From positions 1-64,000 of the forward strand of contig NZ_ATYR01000010.1 of NCBI RefSeq assembly GCF_000427785.1: a DNA stretch of 64,000 nucleotides. Reading direction: 5' to 3'. Position numbers and translations under genes: made by a program. The notes beneath the pieces were generated by a model, which was not told where the DNA came from, ran no database searches, and saw nothing but the letters and a program-made list of their open reading frames with translations. The DNA is from Massilia alkalitolerans DSM 17462. GTDB lineage: Bacteria; Pseudomonadota; Gammaproteobacteria; Burkholderiales; Burkholderiaceae_D. How positions within the stretch are numbered: position 1 is the first letter of the stretch; every line of letters begins with the position of its first letter. Below are positions 7,787-15,749 of this stretch, in pieces.

Positions 7787-9511
7787 GTGTCCAACGCCAT
7801 GTCCAGTGTCCGCGCCCAGTTACGCATCGTGTTTGCGTTCGTCATCATCATCTCGACCCTTGCCACTGCGGTCGCCATCTGGCGCCTGCAGCTCATGTCC
7901 GAGGAAACCGAAGCGTTCACCCGGCGTCCGCTGGTCAAGGAGCGCCTGGCTTCGCAATGGCTGCTCAACACCTCGGTGTCGGCCAAGCGCACCGCCGCGG
8001 TCGCCCGTTCGAGCGATCCGGAACTGGCCAAGGCCTTCGCGGCCGAAAGCCTCGAGTCGAGCCAGCGCACCAGCGTCCTGCAGGACAAGGTCGGCGAACT
8101 GCTCGACACGCCGGAGGAACAGGCGCTGTTCCAGGCCATCGCCGAGGCGCGCGGGCGCTACATCGAGACCCGCGACCGGGTGATGAAACTGAAGGCCGAC
8201 GGCCAGGCTGGCGAGGCAATGGCCCAGTACGAGCGCGAATTCGTGCCGGCCACCCAGCTCTACCTGGACAAGGTGACGGCGCTGCAGGCGCTGCAGCACA
8301 AGGCCATCGACACCATGGCGCAGGAGGCGCTGGATGGCGCCGCCGCCAGCACCACCATGCTGGTGAGCCTGTGCCTGGTGACGCTTGCCGGCAGTATCGC
8401 GGCATCCATGCTGTTCGCGCGCGCGCTGTTCCGGCGCCTGGGCGGCGAACCGGCCGAGGCGGCGCGCGTGGCGGGCGAGATCGCCGCCGGCAAGCTGGAT
8501 GTGCGGGTCGCGCTGCGGCCGGGCGACCAGTCCAGCGTGCTGTATGCCTTGCTGCGCATGCGCGACAGCCTGGCGCAGATCGTCGGCCAGGTGCGCGACG
8601 GCACTTCGACCATCGGCGCCTCGGTGGATGCAATGGCGAGCGAGGCCCAGGAGCTGTCGCGCCGTACCGAGAGCCAGGCGGCCGCGCTGGAGCAGACCGC
8701 CTCCTCGATGAACGAGCTGGCGCACGCGGTCCAGCACAGCGCCGCCAGCGCCGAGGAAGCGAACGGCCTCGCGGTGGCCGCCTCGACGGTCGCGCAGCAG
8801 GGCGGCGCCATGGTGGGCCAGCTGGTGGACACCATGGGTGCGATCAACGCCTCGTCGGCGCGCATCGTCGACATCATCGGCGTCATCGACGGCATCGCCT
8901 TCCAGACCAATATCCTGGCCCTGAACGCCGCGGTGGAAGCGGCGCGCGCCGGCGAACAGGGACGCGGATTCGCCGTGGTGGCCGGCGAGGTGCGCAGCCT
9001 GGCCCAGCGCTCGGCGGCGGCCGCGAAGGAGATCAAGGAACTGATCGACGACTCGACGCTGCGCGTGTCCCAGGGCGCCGACCTGGCCGGCCGCGCCGGC
9101 GCCACCATGAACGGCATCGTCGACAGCATCGGCCGGGTGACCGCGATCATGGGCGAGATCGTCGACTCGAGCAAGGAACAGGCGAGCGGCATCCAGCAGG
9201 TGCACCGCGCGGTGTCCGACATGGACAGCGTCACCCAGCAGAACGCCACGCTGGTGGAGGAATCGGCGGCCGCGACCGAATCGATGAAGGAAGAAGCCGC
9301 GCGCCTGGCGCAGCTGGTCGCGGTCTTCAAGCTGGCCGCCGAGGCCGCGCCACGCAAGGACGACGCGCCGCGCATCGCCAGGACAGTCCCCCCTCCCACC
9401 AAACCCGCCGCATCCGCGCCTCCGGCCGCGCGTGCCAAGCCTGCCGCCCGCCCTGCCCCGCCCCCGGGTGCGGAGCGCAAGGCCGCCGAAGAGGAGTGGG
9501 AAGAGTTCTGA
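7787..9511 (+). CDS. methyl-accepting chemotaxis protein with C-terminal tether
   Basis: The protein has 574 residues from a GTG chosen because GGGAG lies five bases upstream; an ATG four codons later is the alternative. It has TM1 (about 10-30), a four-helix-bundle-type periplasmic sensor, TM2 (about 190-212), HAMP, and a long cytoplasmic signalling coil. The conserved hairpin tip [20 protein letters not shown] (from about 367) contacts CheA and CheW. After a Pro/Ala-rich linker the chain ends EEEWEEF, matching the xWxxF pentapeptide used to dock CheR and CheB. Ligand is unknown. No che genes are nearby, so it is an orphan receptor. Confidence 0.88.
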   Translation: MSNAMSSVRAQLRIVFAFVIIISTLATAVAIWRLQLMSEETEAFTRRPLVKERLASQWLLNTSVSAKRTAAVARSSDPELAKAFAAESLESSQRTSVLQDKVGELLDTPEEQALFQAIAEARGRYIETRDRVMKLKADGQAGEAMAQYEREFVPATQLYLDKVTALQALQHKAIDTMAQEALDGAAASTTMLVSLCLVTLAGSIAASMLFARALFRRLGGEPAEAARVAGEIAAGKLDVRVALRPGDQSSVLYALLRMRDSLAQIVGQVRDGTSTIGASVDAMASEAQELSRRTESQAAALEQTASSMNELAHAVQHSAASAEEANGLAVAASTVAQQGGAMVGQLVDTMGAINASSARIVDIIGVIDGIAFQTNILALNAAVEAARAGEQGRGFAVVAGEVRSLAQRSAAAAKEIKELIDDSTLRVSQGADLAGRAGATMNGIVDSIGRVTAIMGEIVDSSKEQASGIQQVHRAVSDMDSVTQQNATLVEESAAATESMKEEAARLAQLVAVFKLAAEAAPRKDDAPRIARTVPPPTKPAASAPPAARAKPAARPAPPPGAERKAAEEEWEEF

Positions 9512-9586
9512 ACCCCGCCGGCCGGCATTGCCGGCCCGGCGATTCTGGCGCACCATAGCGTCATCCTTACTTCTGTCGAGCCCTGC

Positions 9587-10072
9587 ATGAACCTGCCTTC
9601 CCACCAGCTGTCGATGACGGTCCTGATGACTCCTGACACGGCCAATTTCTCCGGTAACGTCCACGGCGGCACCATCCTCAAGCTGCTCGACCAGGTGGCC
9701 TATGCCTGCGCCAGCCGCTATGCCGGCCGCTACGTGGTCACGATGAGCGTGGACCAGGTCACCTTCCGCCAGCCGATCCACGTCGGCGAGCTGGTGACCT
9801 TCCTGGCCTCGGTGAACTATGCCGGCCGCAGCTCGATGGAGATCGGGATCAAGGTGATCGCCGAGGACATCCGTTCGAAGGTGGTGCGCCACGTGAACAG
9901 CTGCTTCTTCACGATGGTGGCGGTGGGCGACGACCGCAAGCCGGTGGCGGTGCCGCCCTTGCAGCCCGCTAACGACGACGAACACCGCCGCTTCGAGGAA
10001 GCCAAGGGGCGCAAGGCCGCCCGGCTGGAACTCGAACGCCGCCACGCCGAGCGCGCCGCCGCGCGCGCCTAG
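9587..10072 (+). CDS. acyl-CoA thioesterase, hotdog fold (YciA-like)
   Basis: The 161-residue protein has a single hotdog domain. The segment TANFSGNVHGGTILKLLDQVAYACASRY carries the conserved Asn/His/Gly and Asp of the YciA/BACH branch, followed by VTMSVDQVTFRQPIHVGELV and HVNSCFFTMVAV. It should hydrolyse acyl-CoA to free acid and CoA in the cytoplasm. The last 40 residues are charged and Arg/Ala-rich, beyond the fold. It is 75 bases after the chemoreceptor, probably transcribed separately. Confidence 0.85.
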   Translation: MNLPSHQLSMTVLMTPDTANFSGNVHGGTILKLLDQVAYACASRYAGRYVVTMSVDQVTFRQPIHVGELVTFLASVNYAGRSSMEIGIKVIAEDIRSKVVRHVNSCFFTMVAVGDDRKPVAVPPLQPANDDEHRRFEEAKGRKAARLELERRHAERAAARA

Positions 10073-10146
10073 TCCGTGCGTTGGCGTACGGCGGGGCGGC
10101 GCCTCCTTCGGCTACCATCGGAGCTCGACCATTCACGGGAACGCCG

Positions 10147-10713
10147 ATGAAAACCTCCCTGCTTGCTCCGATGCTGTCCCTGCTGATCTTGTCCGCACCC
10201 GCTGCCCAGGCCGCGGGCCAGGCAGCCGATGGCGCCAAACCGCTGGCCACGATTCCCGCGCTCGACGTCAAGCGCTACATGGGCACCTGGTACGAGATCG
10301 CGAAGTTTCCAAACGACTTCCAGAAGAAGTGCGTCGGCTTCACCACTGCCACCTACAGCCTGCGCGAAGACGGCCGCGTGGACGTGCTCAACCGCTGCCG
10401 GCGCGCCGACGGCAGCACCGACGACGCCAAGGCCGTGGCGCGCCAGGTCGGCGAGGCCACCTCGCCGAAACTGGAAGTGCGCTTCGCGCCCGCCATCGTG
10501 TCCTGGCTGCCGATGGTATGGGGCGACTACTGGGTGATCGACCTCGACCCGGACTACCAGCTGGCCGCGGTCAGCGAACCGAAACGCGAATACCTGTGGA
10601 TCCTGTCGCGCACGCCGAAGGTCGACCCAGCCGCCTACGACGCCCTGCTCGGCCGGCTGCGCGCCCAGGGGCTGGACATGAACCGGCTGGTGCCGACCAA
10701 ACAGGGCGAATGA
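10147..10713 (+). CDS. blc: bacterial lipocalin (Blc-like), exported
   Basis: The 188-residue protein has an N-terminal signal (about 1-21, ending AAQA) without a lipobox cysteine, so it is probably periplasmic, unlike the lipoprotein Blc of E. coli. Lipocalin motifs are present: YMGTWYEIAKFPNDFQ (the GxW motif), KCVGFTTATYSL, DYWVIDLDPDYQLAAV and YLWILSRTP. Family members bind lysophospholipids or other hydrophobic ligands in the envelope. Upstream in-frame codons exist, but the ATG at 10147 gives a proper signal peptide. Confidence 0.88.
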   Translation: MKTSLLAPMLSLLILSAPAAQAAGQAADGAKPLATIPALDVKRYMGTWYEIAKFPNDFQKKCVGFTTATYSLREDGRVDVLNRCRRADGSTDDAKAVARQVGEATSPKLEVRFAPAIVSWLPMVWGDYWVIDLDPDYQLAAVSEPKREYLWILSRTPKVDPAAYDALLGRLRAQGLDMNRLVPTKQGE

Positions 10714-10753
10714 GCCTGATTTCAATCAGGCACTACCGCCGCGCCAACCCATG

Positions 10754-10762
10754 TGCTAGAAT
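10754..10762 (+). promoter_or_regulatory. extended -10 promoter of tRNA-Phe
   Basis: TGC followed by TAGAAT (10757-10762) forms an extended -10 box about ten bases before the mature tRNA end. No good -35 hexamer is seen at the expected distance. Confidence 0.5.
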
Positions 10763-10772
10763 GCGAGCCCTT

Positions 10773-10848
10773 GGCCTGGTAGCTCAGTTGGTAGAGCAGA
10801 GGATTGAAAATCCTTGTGTCGGTGGTTCGATTCCGCCCCGGGCCACCA
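10773..10848 (+). tRNA. tRNA-Phe (anticodon GAA)
   Basis: The gene is 76 nt with encoded CCA. The acceptor stem GGCCTGG pairs with CCGGGCC, with one T-G pair. The D arm carries AGCTCAGTTGGTAGAGC. The anticodon loop TTGAAAA has GAA at 10806-10808, and the T arm contains GGTTCGATTCC. All expected features are intact. Confidence 0.97.
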
Positions 10849-10863
10849 AGAATTTGCTTCACG

Positions 10864-10893
10864 AAACGCCCACTCATGCAAGTGGGCGTTTTC
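10864..10893 (+). terminator. intrinsic terminator of tRNA-Phe
   Basis: A perfect 11-bp stem, AAACGCCCACT with AGTGGGCGTTT around a CATGCA loop, is followed by TTCGTTT. It lies 15 bases after the tRNA. Confidence 0.85.
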
Positions 10894-11063
10894 GTTTCCG
10901 GGATAGTGCTTCCCCGGTGTCGATCTCCTCCCTCCCCAGACAGCGGCTCTCGATGCCGACTCCCCGTGGTGTCGTGTCGAGCTTCCCAAGTTCAGGCATG
11001 CATCTCCGCTTGACTACCCGTTTTCCCGGCCTCCAAGGCCATGACCATTCCTCGGCATGGTCG

Positions 11064-11092
11064 TTAACTATTGCCTACGGAGAATCCACAAT
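11064..11092 (+). promoter_or_regulatory. candidate promoter of the MarR gene
   Basis: TTAACT (11064-11069) and CACAAT (11087-11092) are separated by 17 bases. The predicted start falls at about 11099, inside the adjoining palindrome. The spacer contains ATTGCCTA (11070-11077), resembling one half of that palindrome. Confidence 0.45.
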
Positions 11093-11097
11093 AGACC

Positions 11098-11117
11098 ATA
11101 TTTGCCTAGGCAAATAT
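11098..11117. promoter_or_regulatory. perfect 20-bp palindrome, probable MarR operator
   Basis: ATATTTGCCT is followed directly by its exact reverse complement AGGCAAATAT. The site is 20 bases before the MarR start codon and covers the predicted transcription start. This fits autorepression as known for the MarR family. Confidence 0.75.
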
Positions 11118-11137
11118 AGTTCAACCGTTTTCAGACC

Positions 11138-11575
11138 ATGGCTGCATTTGAAGAATCCAACAATGAACAGTTTGGTTACCTGATCAGCCAAGCTCGCAAC
11201 GCGTTGTTTGCAGCGCTTGGTAAGGAAATGCTGCCGCTGGGCCTGACCGCGTCGCAGTTTGTTGTGGTCATCAGTGCAATGCGCCATGGCGCCCGCACCG
11301 TCAACGAGTTTTGTCAGCTGGCCGGGATCGAGCCTGGCCCAATGTCGCGTCTACTGGACCGCCTGGAAGCCAAGGGGATCGTCCGCAGGGTGCGCGACTT
11401 GGAAGACCGTCGCCAGGTCAATGTTGTCCTGACCGATAAAGGCGTCGCGCTCTGCCCGCACATCAACGCGGCGCTCCACAAGGTCTACGCGCAGTTGCTC
11501 AATGGGTTCAGCGAACAGGAAGCGCTGGCCTTCAAGCATGCGCTGGAAAGAATTCTGCTCAATGCGAAACAGTAG
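11138..11575 (+). CDS. MarR-family transcriptional regulator
   Basis: The 145-residue protein has the MarR arrangement: helical dimerisation ends around a winged helix-turn-helix. TVNEFCQLAGIEPGPMSRLLDRLEAKGIVRRV is the recognition region, and DLEDRRQVNVVLTDKG is the wing with the family D.DRR signature. A perfect palindromic operator precedes it. The mqo gene lies 138 bases downstream on the same strand, so mqo may be a second target. Base composition of this gene and mqo is visibly less GC-rich than their neighbours, suggesting a shared and different history. The effector is unknown. Confidence 0.85.
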   Translation: MAAFEESNNEQFGYLISQARNALFAALGKEMLPLGLTASQFVVVISAMRHGARTVNEFCQLAGIEPGPMSRLLDRLEAKGIVRRVRDLEDRRQVNVVLTDKGVALCPHINAALHKVYAQLLNGFSEQEALAFKHALERILLNAKQ

Positions 11576-11713
11576 TTTCCAAGAACAGGGAATACAAGCA
11601 CCACTTCGCCATTGATAGAAAAGTCAACCCGAATACGTCAGCTCGCGTCTGCGCACCGTCTTTGAACGACGGCGCCCTGTCGCATTCAATTTTTCTCAGG
11701 AGGACTCATCGCA

Positions 11714-13432
11714 ATGAGTCAAGAAACCAGCAAGAATCCAGCAGCGCCTGCCAGCAGCAAGCGCTTCTCCCGGCGCAAGTTTATGGGAACCGCTGTCGGC
11801 GCCGCAGCCTTGGCCGGCGGCTACTCACTTGCATTCGGGGGGCAGTTCCGTGCCGCCAAGGCAGATCGCGCGGTTGACGTGCTGCTGATCGGCGGTGGCA
11901 TCATGAGCGCGACGCTTGGTGTCTATCTGTCGGAACTGGAGCCAACATGGACCTTTGAAGTGTTCGAACGTTTGGACAAAGTTGCTGAAGAAAGTTCCAA
12001 TGGCTGGAACAACGCGGGCACAGGTCACTCGGCGCTCTGCGAACTGAACTACACCCCGATGGACGATAAAGGGCAAGTGCATATTGCCAAGGCGATCGAG
12101 ATCAACGAGAGCTTCCAGATCTCGCGCCAGTTCTGGTCGCATCAAGTGCGCAAGGGCGTGCTGGGCAATCCGCGCGAGTTCATCAACTCGACGCCTCACA
12201 TGAATCTGGTGTTCGGCAAGGAGAACCGGGACTTCATGCACAAGCGCGTCGCGGCCTTGAAGGCATCGCCGCTATTTGCCGGCATGGAATTGACTACCGA
12301 TCCGGCCAAGATTGCCCAGTGGATTCCGCTCATGATGGAAGGCCGCAAACCGGACGAAATGGTTACCGCCACCCGTTCGCCGCTCGGCACAGACGTCAAC
12401 CTGGGCGCGATTACCCGCCAGTTCTACAAGCATCTCAGCCAGACTGTGGGCAGCAAGATCTCGACCGGGTACGAGGTCCGCTCGATCACGCGCAACGAGG
12501 ATGGATCCTGGCGTGTGTCGGCGTTCGACGTCAACGACAGTTCCAAAGTCCAGACGGTCGATGCGCGCCACGTCTTTATCGGTGCAGGTGGCGCAGCATT
12601 GCCGCTGCTGCAGTTAACGGGTATTCCTGAAGCGAAACAGTATGCTGGCTTCCCGGTCGGCGGCGAATTCCTCGTCACCGAGAATCCGGCAATTGCCTCG
12701 CGCCATCTGGCCAAAGTGTACGGCCTGGCGGATACGGGTTCGCCACCGATGTCGGTGCCGCATCTGGATACTCGCGTGCTGGACGGTAAAACGGTACTGC
12801 TGTTCGGGCCATTCGCTACCTGGTCCACCAGATTCCTCAAGAATGGGGCGTATTCCGATATCGTGAAGGCAACCACGCCCTCCAATATCATTCCGCAACT
12901 TCAAGTCGGCGCTCATGAGTTTGCACTTGTAAAATATCTCGCGCAGCAGTTGCAGCTGTCCAAAGAAGAAAAAATGGCGGCGCTGCGTCACTACATGCCC
13001 GAGGCAAAGGACGAAGACTGGCGTCTATGGCAAGCTGGCCAGCGTGTGCAGATCATCAAGAACGTGCCCGGCAAGGGTGGCGTACTGAAGCTTGGTACGG
13101 AAGTGGTGGTTTCCGAAGATCGCTCGGTGTCTGCGTTGTTGGGAGCGTCACCAGGTGGCTCTACATCGCCGGCGATCATGCTGTCGCTGCTGGAGAGAGT
13201 TTTCCCTGATCAAATGAAGACCGCCGCCTGGCAGGAAAAAATTCGCGACATCGTTCCGTCTTATGGGAAAAAGCTGAATGAAAATGTGCAACTGCTGGCG
13301 GCCACCTGGGCAAGCACTGCTGAAACACTGCAGCTGACGATCGCGCCGCCAAGCCTGGAGAACTTCGTTCCAGGCGCGGCTGCCGTCGTTCAACCTGGGC
13401 AAGTGAAAAAAGTGCCTGACATCGCGCTGTAG
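11714..13432 (+). CDS. mqo: malate:quinone oxidoreductase with Tat-type N-terminus
   Basis: The 572-residue protein matches FAD-dependent Mqo, which oxidises malate to oxaloacetate and passes electrons to quinone. Visible parts are the dinucleotide site VDVLLIGGGIMSATLGVYL, WNNAGTGHSALCELNYTP, HVFIGAGGAALPLLQ, GFPVGGEFLV, LFGPFATWSTRFL and LLGASPGGSTSPAIML. Unlike the usual cytoplasmic-face enzyme, residues 15-40 read KRFSRRKFMGTAVGAAALAG, a twin-arginine motif followed by a hydrophobic segment. This predicts export or a membrane anchor. AGGAGGA precedes the ATG by nine bases. A terminator follows. Codon use and GC are lower than in flanking genes. Confidence 0.9.
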   Translation: MSQETSKNPAAPASSKRFSRRKFMGTAVGAAALAGGYSLAFGGQFRAAKADRAVDVLLIGGGIMSATLGVYLSELEPTWTFEVFERLDKVAEESSNGWNNAGTGHSALCELNYTPMDDKGQVHIAKAIEINESFQISRQFWSHQVRKGVLGNPREFINSTPHMNLVFGKENRDFMHKRVAALKASPLFAGMELTTDPAKIAQWIPLMMEGRKPDEMVTATRSPLGTDVNLGAITRQFYKHLSQTVGSKISTGYEVRSITRNEDGSWRVSAFDVNDSSKVQTVDARHVFIGAGGAALPLLQLTGIPEAKQYAGFPVGGEFLVTENPAIASRHLAKVYGLADTGSPPMSVPHLDTRVLDGKTVLLFGPFATWSTRFLKNGAYSDIVKATTPSNIIPQLQVGAHEFALVKYLAQQLQLSKEEKMAALRHYMPEAKDEDWRLWQAGQRVQIIKNVPGKGGVLKLGTEVVVSEDRSVSALLGASPGGSTSPAIMLSLLERVFPDQMKTAAWQEKIRDIVPSYGKKLNENVQLLAATWASTAETLQLTIAPPSLENFVPGAAAVVQPGQVKKVPDIAL

Positions 13433-13460
13433 TGCTGTCACCAAAACTCAGCCGTACAGC

Positions 13461-13488
13461 AAAAGCGCCACCTTCGGGTGGCGTTTTT
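13461..13488 (+). terminator. intrinsic terminator after mqo
   Basis: A seven-bp stem CGCCACC/GGTGGCG closed by a TTCG tetraloop has A residues before it and five T after it. The symmetric A/T flanks let it serve the convergent membrane-protein gene as well. Confidence 0.85.
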
Positions 13489-13498
13489 GTTCAAACCT

Positions 13499-13972
13499 TC
13501 AATCCTTCTTTTCCCTGAATTCACCGTCGATGACCATGTCATCGGTCTTGTTGGCCGGCTGTCGGCCGGTGAACCTGGTGACGGACGCGACGATCCGGTC
13601 GAACATAACTCGCCTCAACCAGGGATAGCCCAGAAGAAACGCCAGGGTAAAGCCCGTGAATATCGCGGACACGCTGTCACCCAGCCACAGGAAGTTCAGC
13701 AAGCACAGTGCGAGTATGCCGGCGATGAGTGGCCGGCGCACAGGTTTGGGCAAGAGGCCGACGATGCGCAGCTTGCCCTTGCTTATCCAGGGAAATCTTG
13801 CAAATACGACGGCTAGGAGGAGTCCTGCCAGGAACCGGCCCGTGCCGAGATAAGCGGCCAGCACTCCAACGACCAGGAAACCGGTATAGGTCATCGTAGC
13901 GGCCAGGGCTGCCAGCAGCAGCAAGGCAATGGCGAGCGTTAGCTTGGGCGTACGTATCGCCGCATTGATCAA
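13499..13972 (-). CDS. small integral membrane protein, unknown function
   Basis: The 157-residue protein has three or four predicted membrane helices: TLAIALLLLAALAATMTYTGF, an adjacent FLVVGVLAAYL stretch, LIAGILALCLLNFLWLG and AIFTGFTLAFLLGYP. A charged cytoplasmic tail ends the chain (DGEFREKKD). I recognise no family. It converges on mqo and shares its terminator. Confidence 0.65.
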   Translation of the reverse strand: MINAAIRTPKLTLAIALLLLAALAATMTYTGFLVVGVLAAYLGTGRFLAGLLLAVVFARFPWISKGKLRIVGLLPKPVRRPLIAGILALCLLNFLWLGDSVSAIFTGFTLAFLLGYPWLRRVMFDRIVASVTRFTGRQPANKTDDMVIDGEFREKKD

Positions 13973-14393
13973 AAGACGTAGGATTTGTGTACTCCTGCAG
14001 AGGGACGTTAAAAAACCAAAGCGAATTTTAACAATACTCTCTTGCCTCGGGGCTGTTCAGGAACGTTCCTGCCCGGCGCTCGACCTTGCCCTTGCACCCA
14101 TCGCCCCGCGCAGCCGCTTCTGCTACCATAGTCCCCTGGCGCGCGAGCATCCATCGCATGCGCCGACAACAACATCGAGACACCGATCCATGAAATCGGT
14201 GTTTCTGTCTTCGGGTAGCCAACCCACCCCTCCATACGGCGAGGCGGATCCCACGAGGTGACGCCTGCCGCACTACGACGAGCCACCGGCAATGCGCCGG
14301 AGCTTCGTCGCGCTCGCCGCTCCCGTGCATCACGTCGACGCTGGTCGTCGATGGAGCTGCCTGGACTCAGACATTCTCGATCTTGGAAACCAC
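13973..14393. other. long intergenic region before gdhA, with a hairpin unit
   Basis: About 420 bases lie between two divergent genes. At 14121-14129 an extended -10 like TGCTACCAT is visible. Downstream a stem ACACCGAT/ATCGGTGT (14180-14187 with 14195-14202, extendable by three pairs) is followed by a weak T-rich tail. This could be a small RNA of roughly 70 nt or an attenuator in the gdhA leader. Its layout resembles the unit at 3.8 kb. The remaining stretch to 14393 is GC-rich with no supported gene; an upstream extension of gdhA is open but has no start or ribosome site of quality. Confidence 0.35.
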
Positions 14394-15737
14394 ATGAAAT
14401 ACCTGTCCGTACATCAGTTTTTGCAGCACGTTGCCGACCGCAATCCCGGCCAGCCTGAATTCCTGCAGGCCGTCACCGAAGTCATGGAGAGCCTGTGGCC
14501 CTTCATCGAACAGCATCCCAGGTATGCCGAGCAAGGCCTGCTCGACCGCCTGGTCGAGCCTGATCGCGTGGTGATGTTCCGGGTCTCGTGGGTGGACGAC
14601 CATGGACAGGTGCAGGTAAACCGCGGCTACCGGATCCAGCACAGCATGGCGATCGGCCCGTATAAAGGCGGGTTGCGTTTCCATCCCTCCGTCACGCTGT
14701 CGGTACTGAAGTTCCTCGCCTTCGAACAAACCTTCAAGAACGCCTTGACCACCCTGCCCATGGGCGGCGGCAAGGGTGGTTCCGACTTCGATCCCAAGGG
14801 CAAGAGTCCGGGCGAAGTCATGCGCTTCTGTCAGGCCTTCGTGAGCGAGCTGTTCCGCCATGTCGGCGCCGACACCGACGTTCCGGCCGGCGACATCGGC
14901 GTCGGCGGGCGCGAAGTCGGCTACATGGCCGGCATGATGAAAAAGCTGAGCAATCGCGCCGACTGCGTGTTCACCGGCAAGGGCCTGAGTTTCGGCGGTT
15001 CGCTGATGCGCCCCGAAGCCACCGGCTACGGGACCGTGTACTTTGCCGAGGAGATGCTCAAGACGCGCGGCCGTTCCTTCGAGGGTTTGCGTGTGAGCGT
15101 GTCCGGCTCGGGCAACGTGGCGCAGTACGCCGTGGAAAAGGCGCTGTCCCTGGGCGCCAGGGTCGTCACGGTGTCCGATTCGAGCGGCACGGTGATCGAC
15201 ATGGATGGTTTTACCACCGAAAAGCTGGCCGTCCTGATGGAGGTGAAGAACCACCTGTACGGCCGCGTCGGCGATTATGCCCAGCGCACCGGCACCCGCT
15301 TCGAAGCCGGCGTGCGCCCGTGGCATGTTCCGGTCGACGTGGCGCTGCCCTGCGCCACCCAGAACGAGCTGGATGCCGACGACGCCGCCGTCCTGATCCG
15401 CAATGGCGTCCTGTGCGTGGCCGAAGGGGCCAACATGCCCTCGACCATCGAGGCCGCAAAAGCGTTCGAGGCGGCCGGCGTGCTGTACGCGCCGGGCAAG
15501 GCCAGCAATGCCGGCGGCGTCGCAACATCCGGCCTTGAAATGAGCCAGAATGCGGCGCGCCTGTCCTGGCCGAGCGAGGAAGTTGACGCCCGCCTGCTGC
15601 AAATCATGCAGGGCATCCATGCGTCGTGCCTGAAATACGGCAAACGCGCCGACGGCAGCATCAGTTATGTGGATGGGGCGAACATTGCCGGGTTTGTCAA
15701 AGTGGCCGACGCCATGCTGGCCCAGGGTGTGATCTGA
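14394..15737 (+). CDS. gdhA: NADP-type glutamate dehydrogenase
   Basis: The 447-residue protein is the hexameric, biosynthetic type of glutamate dehydrogenase. It interconverts 2-oxoglutarate plus ammonia and glutamate using NADPH. Key segments are GPYKGGLRFHPSV (about 88), the active-site region LPMGGGKGGSDFDPKGKS (about 120) with the catalytic lysine, PAGDIGVGGREVGYM, RPEATGYGTVYF, the nucleotide-binding GSGNVAQYA, and EGANMPSTIEA. The ATG at 14394 gives the standard N-terminus MKYLSVHQFL. The ribosome site is weak (TTGGA). Length matches the family. Confidence 0.93.
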   Translation: MKYLSVHQFLQHVADRNPGQPEFLQAVTEVMESLWPFIEQHPRYAEQGLLDRLVEPDRVVMFRVSWVDDHGQVQVNRGYRIQHSMAIGPYKGGLRFHPSVTLSVLKFLAFEQTFKNALTTLPMGGGKGGSDFDPKGKSPGEVMRFCQAFVSELFRHVGADTDVPAGDIGVGGREVGYMAGMMKKLSNRADCVFTGKGLSFGGSLMRPEATGYGTVYFAEEMLKTRGRSFEGLRVSVSGSGNVAQYAVEKALSLGARVVTVSDSSGTVIDMDGFTTEKLAVLMEVKNHLYGRVGDYAQRTGTRFEAGVRPWHVPVDVALPCATQNELDADDAAVLIRNGVLCVAEGANMPSTIEAAKAFEAAGVLYAPGKASNAGGVATSGLEMSQNAARLSWPSEEVDARLLQIMQGIHASCLKYGKRADGSISYVDGANIAGFVKVADAMLAQGVI

Positions 15738-15749
15738 GCGCCTGAAACC

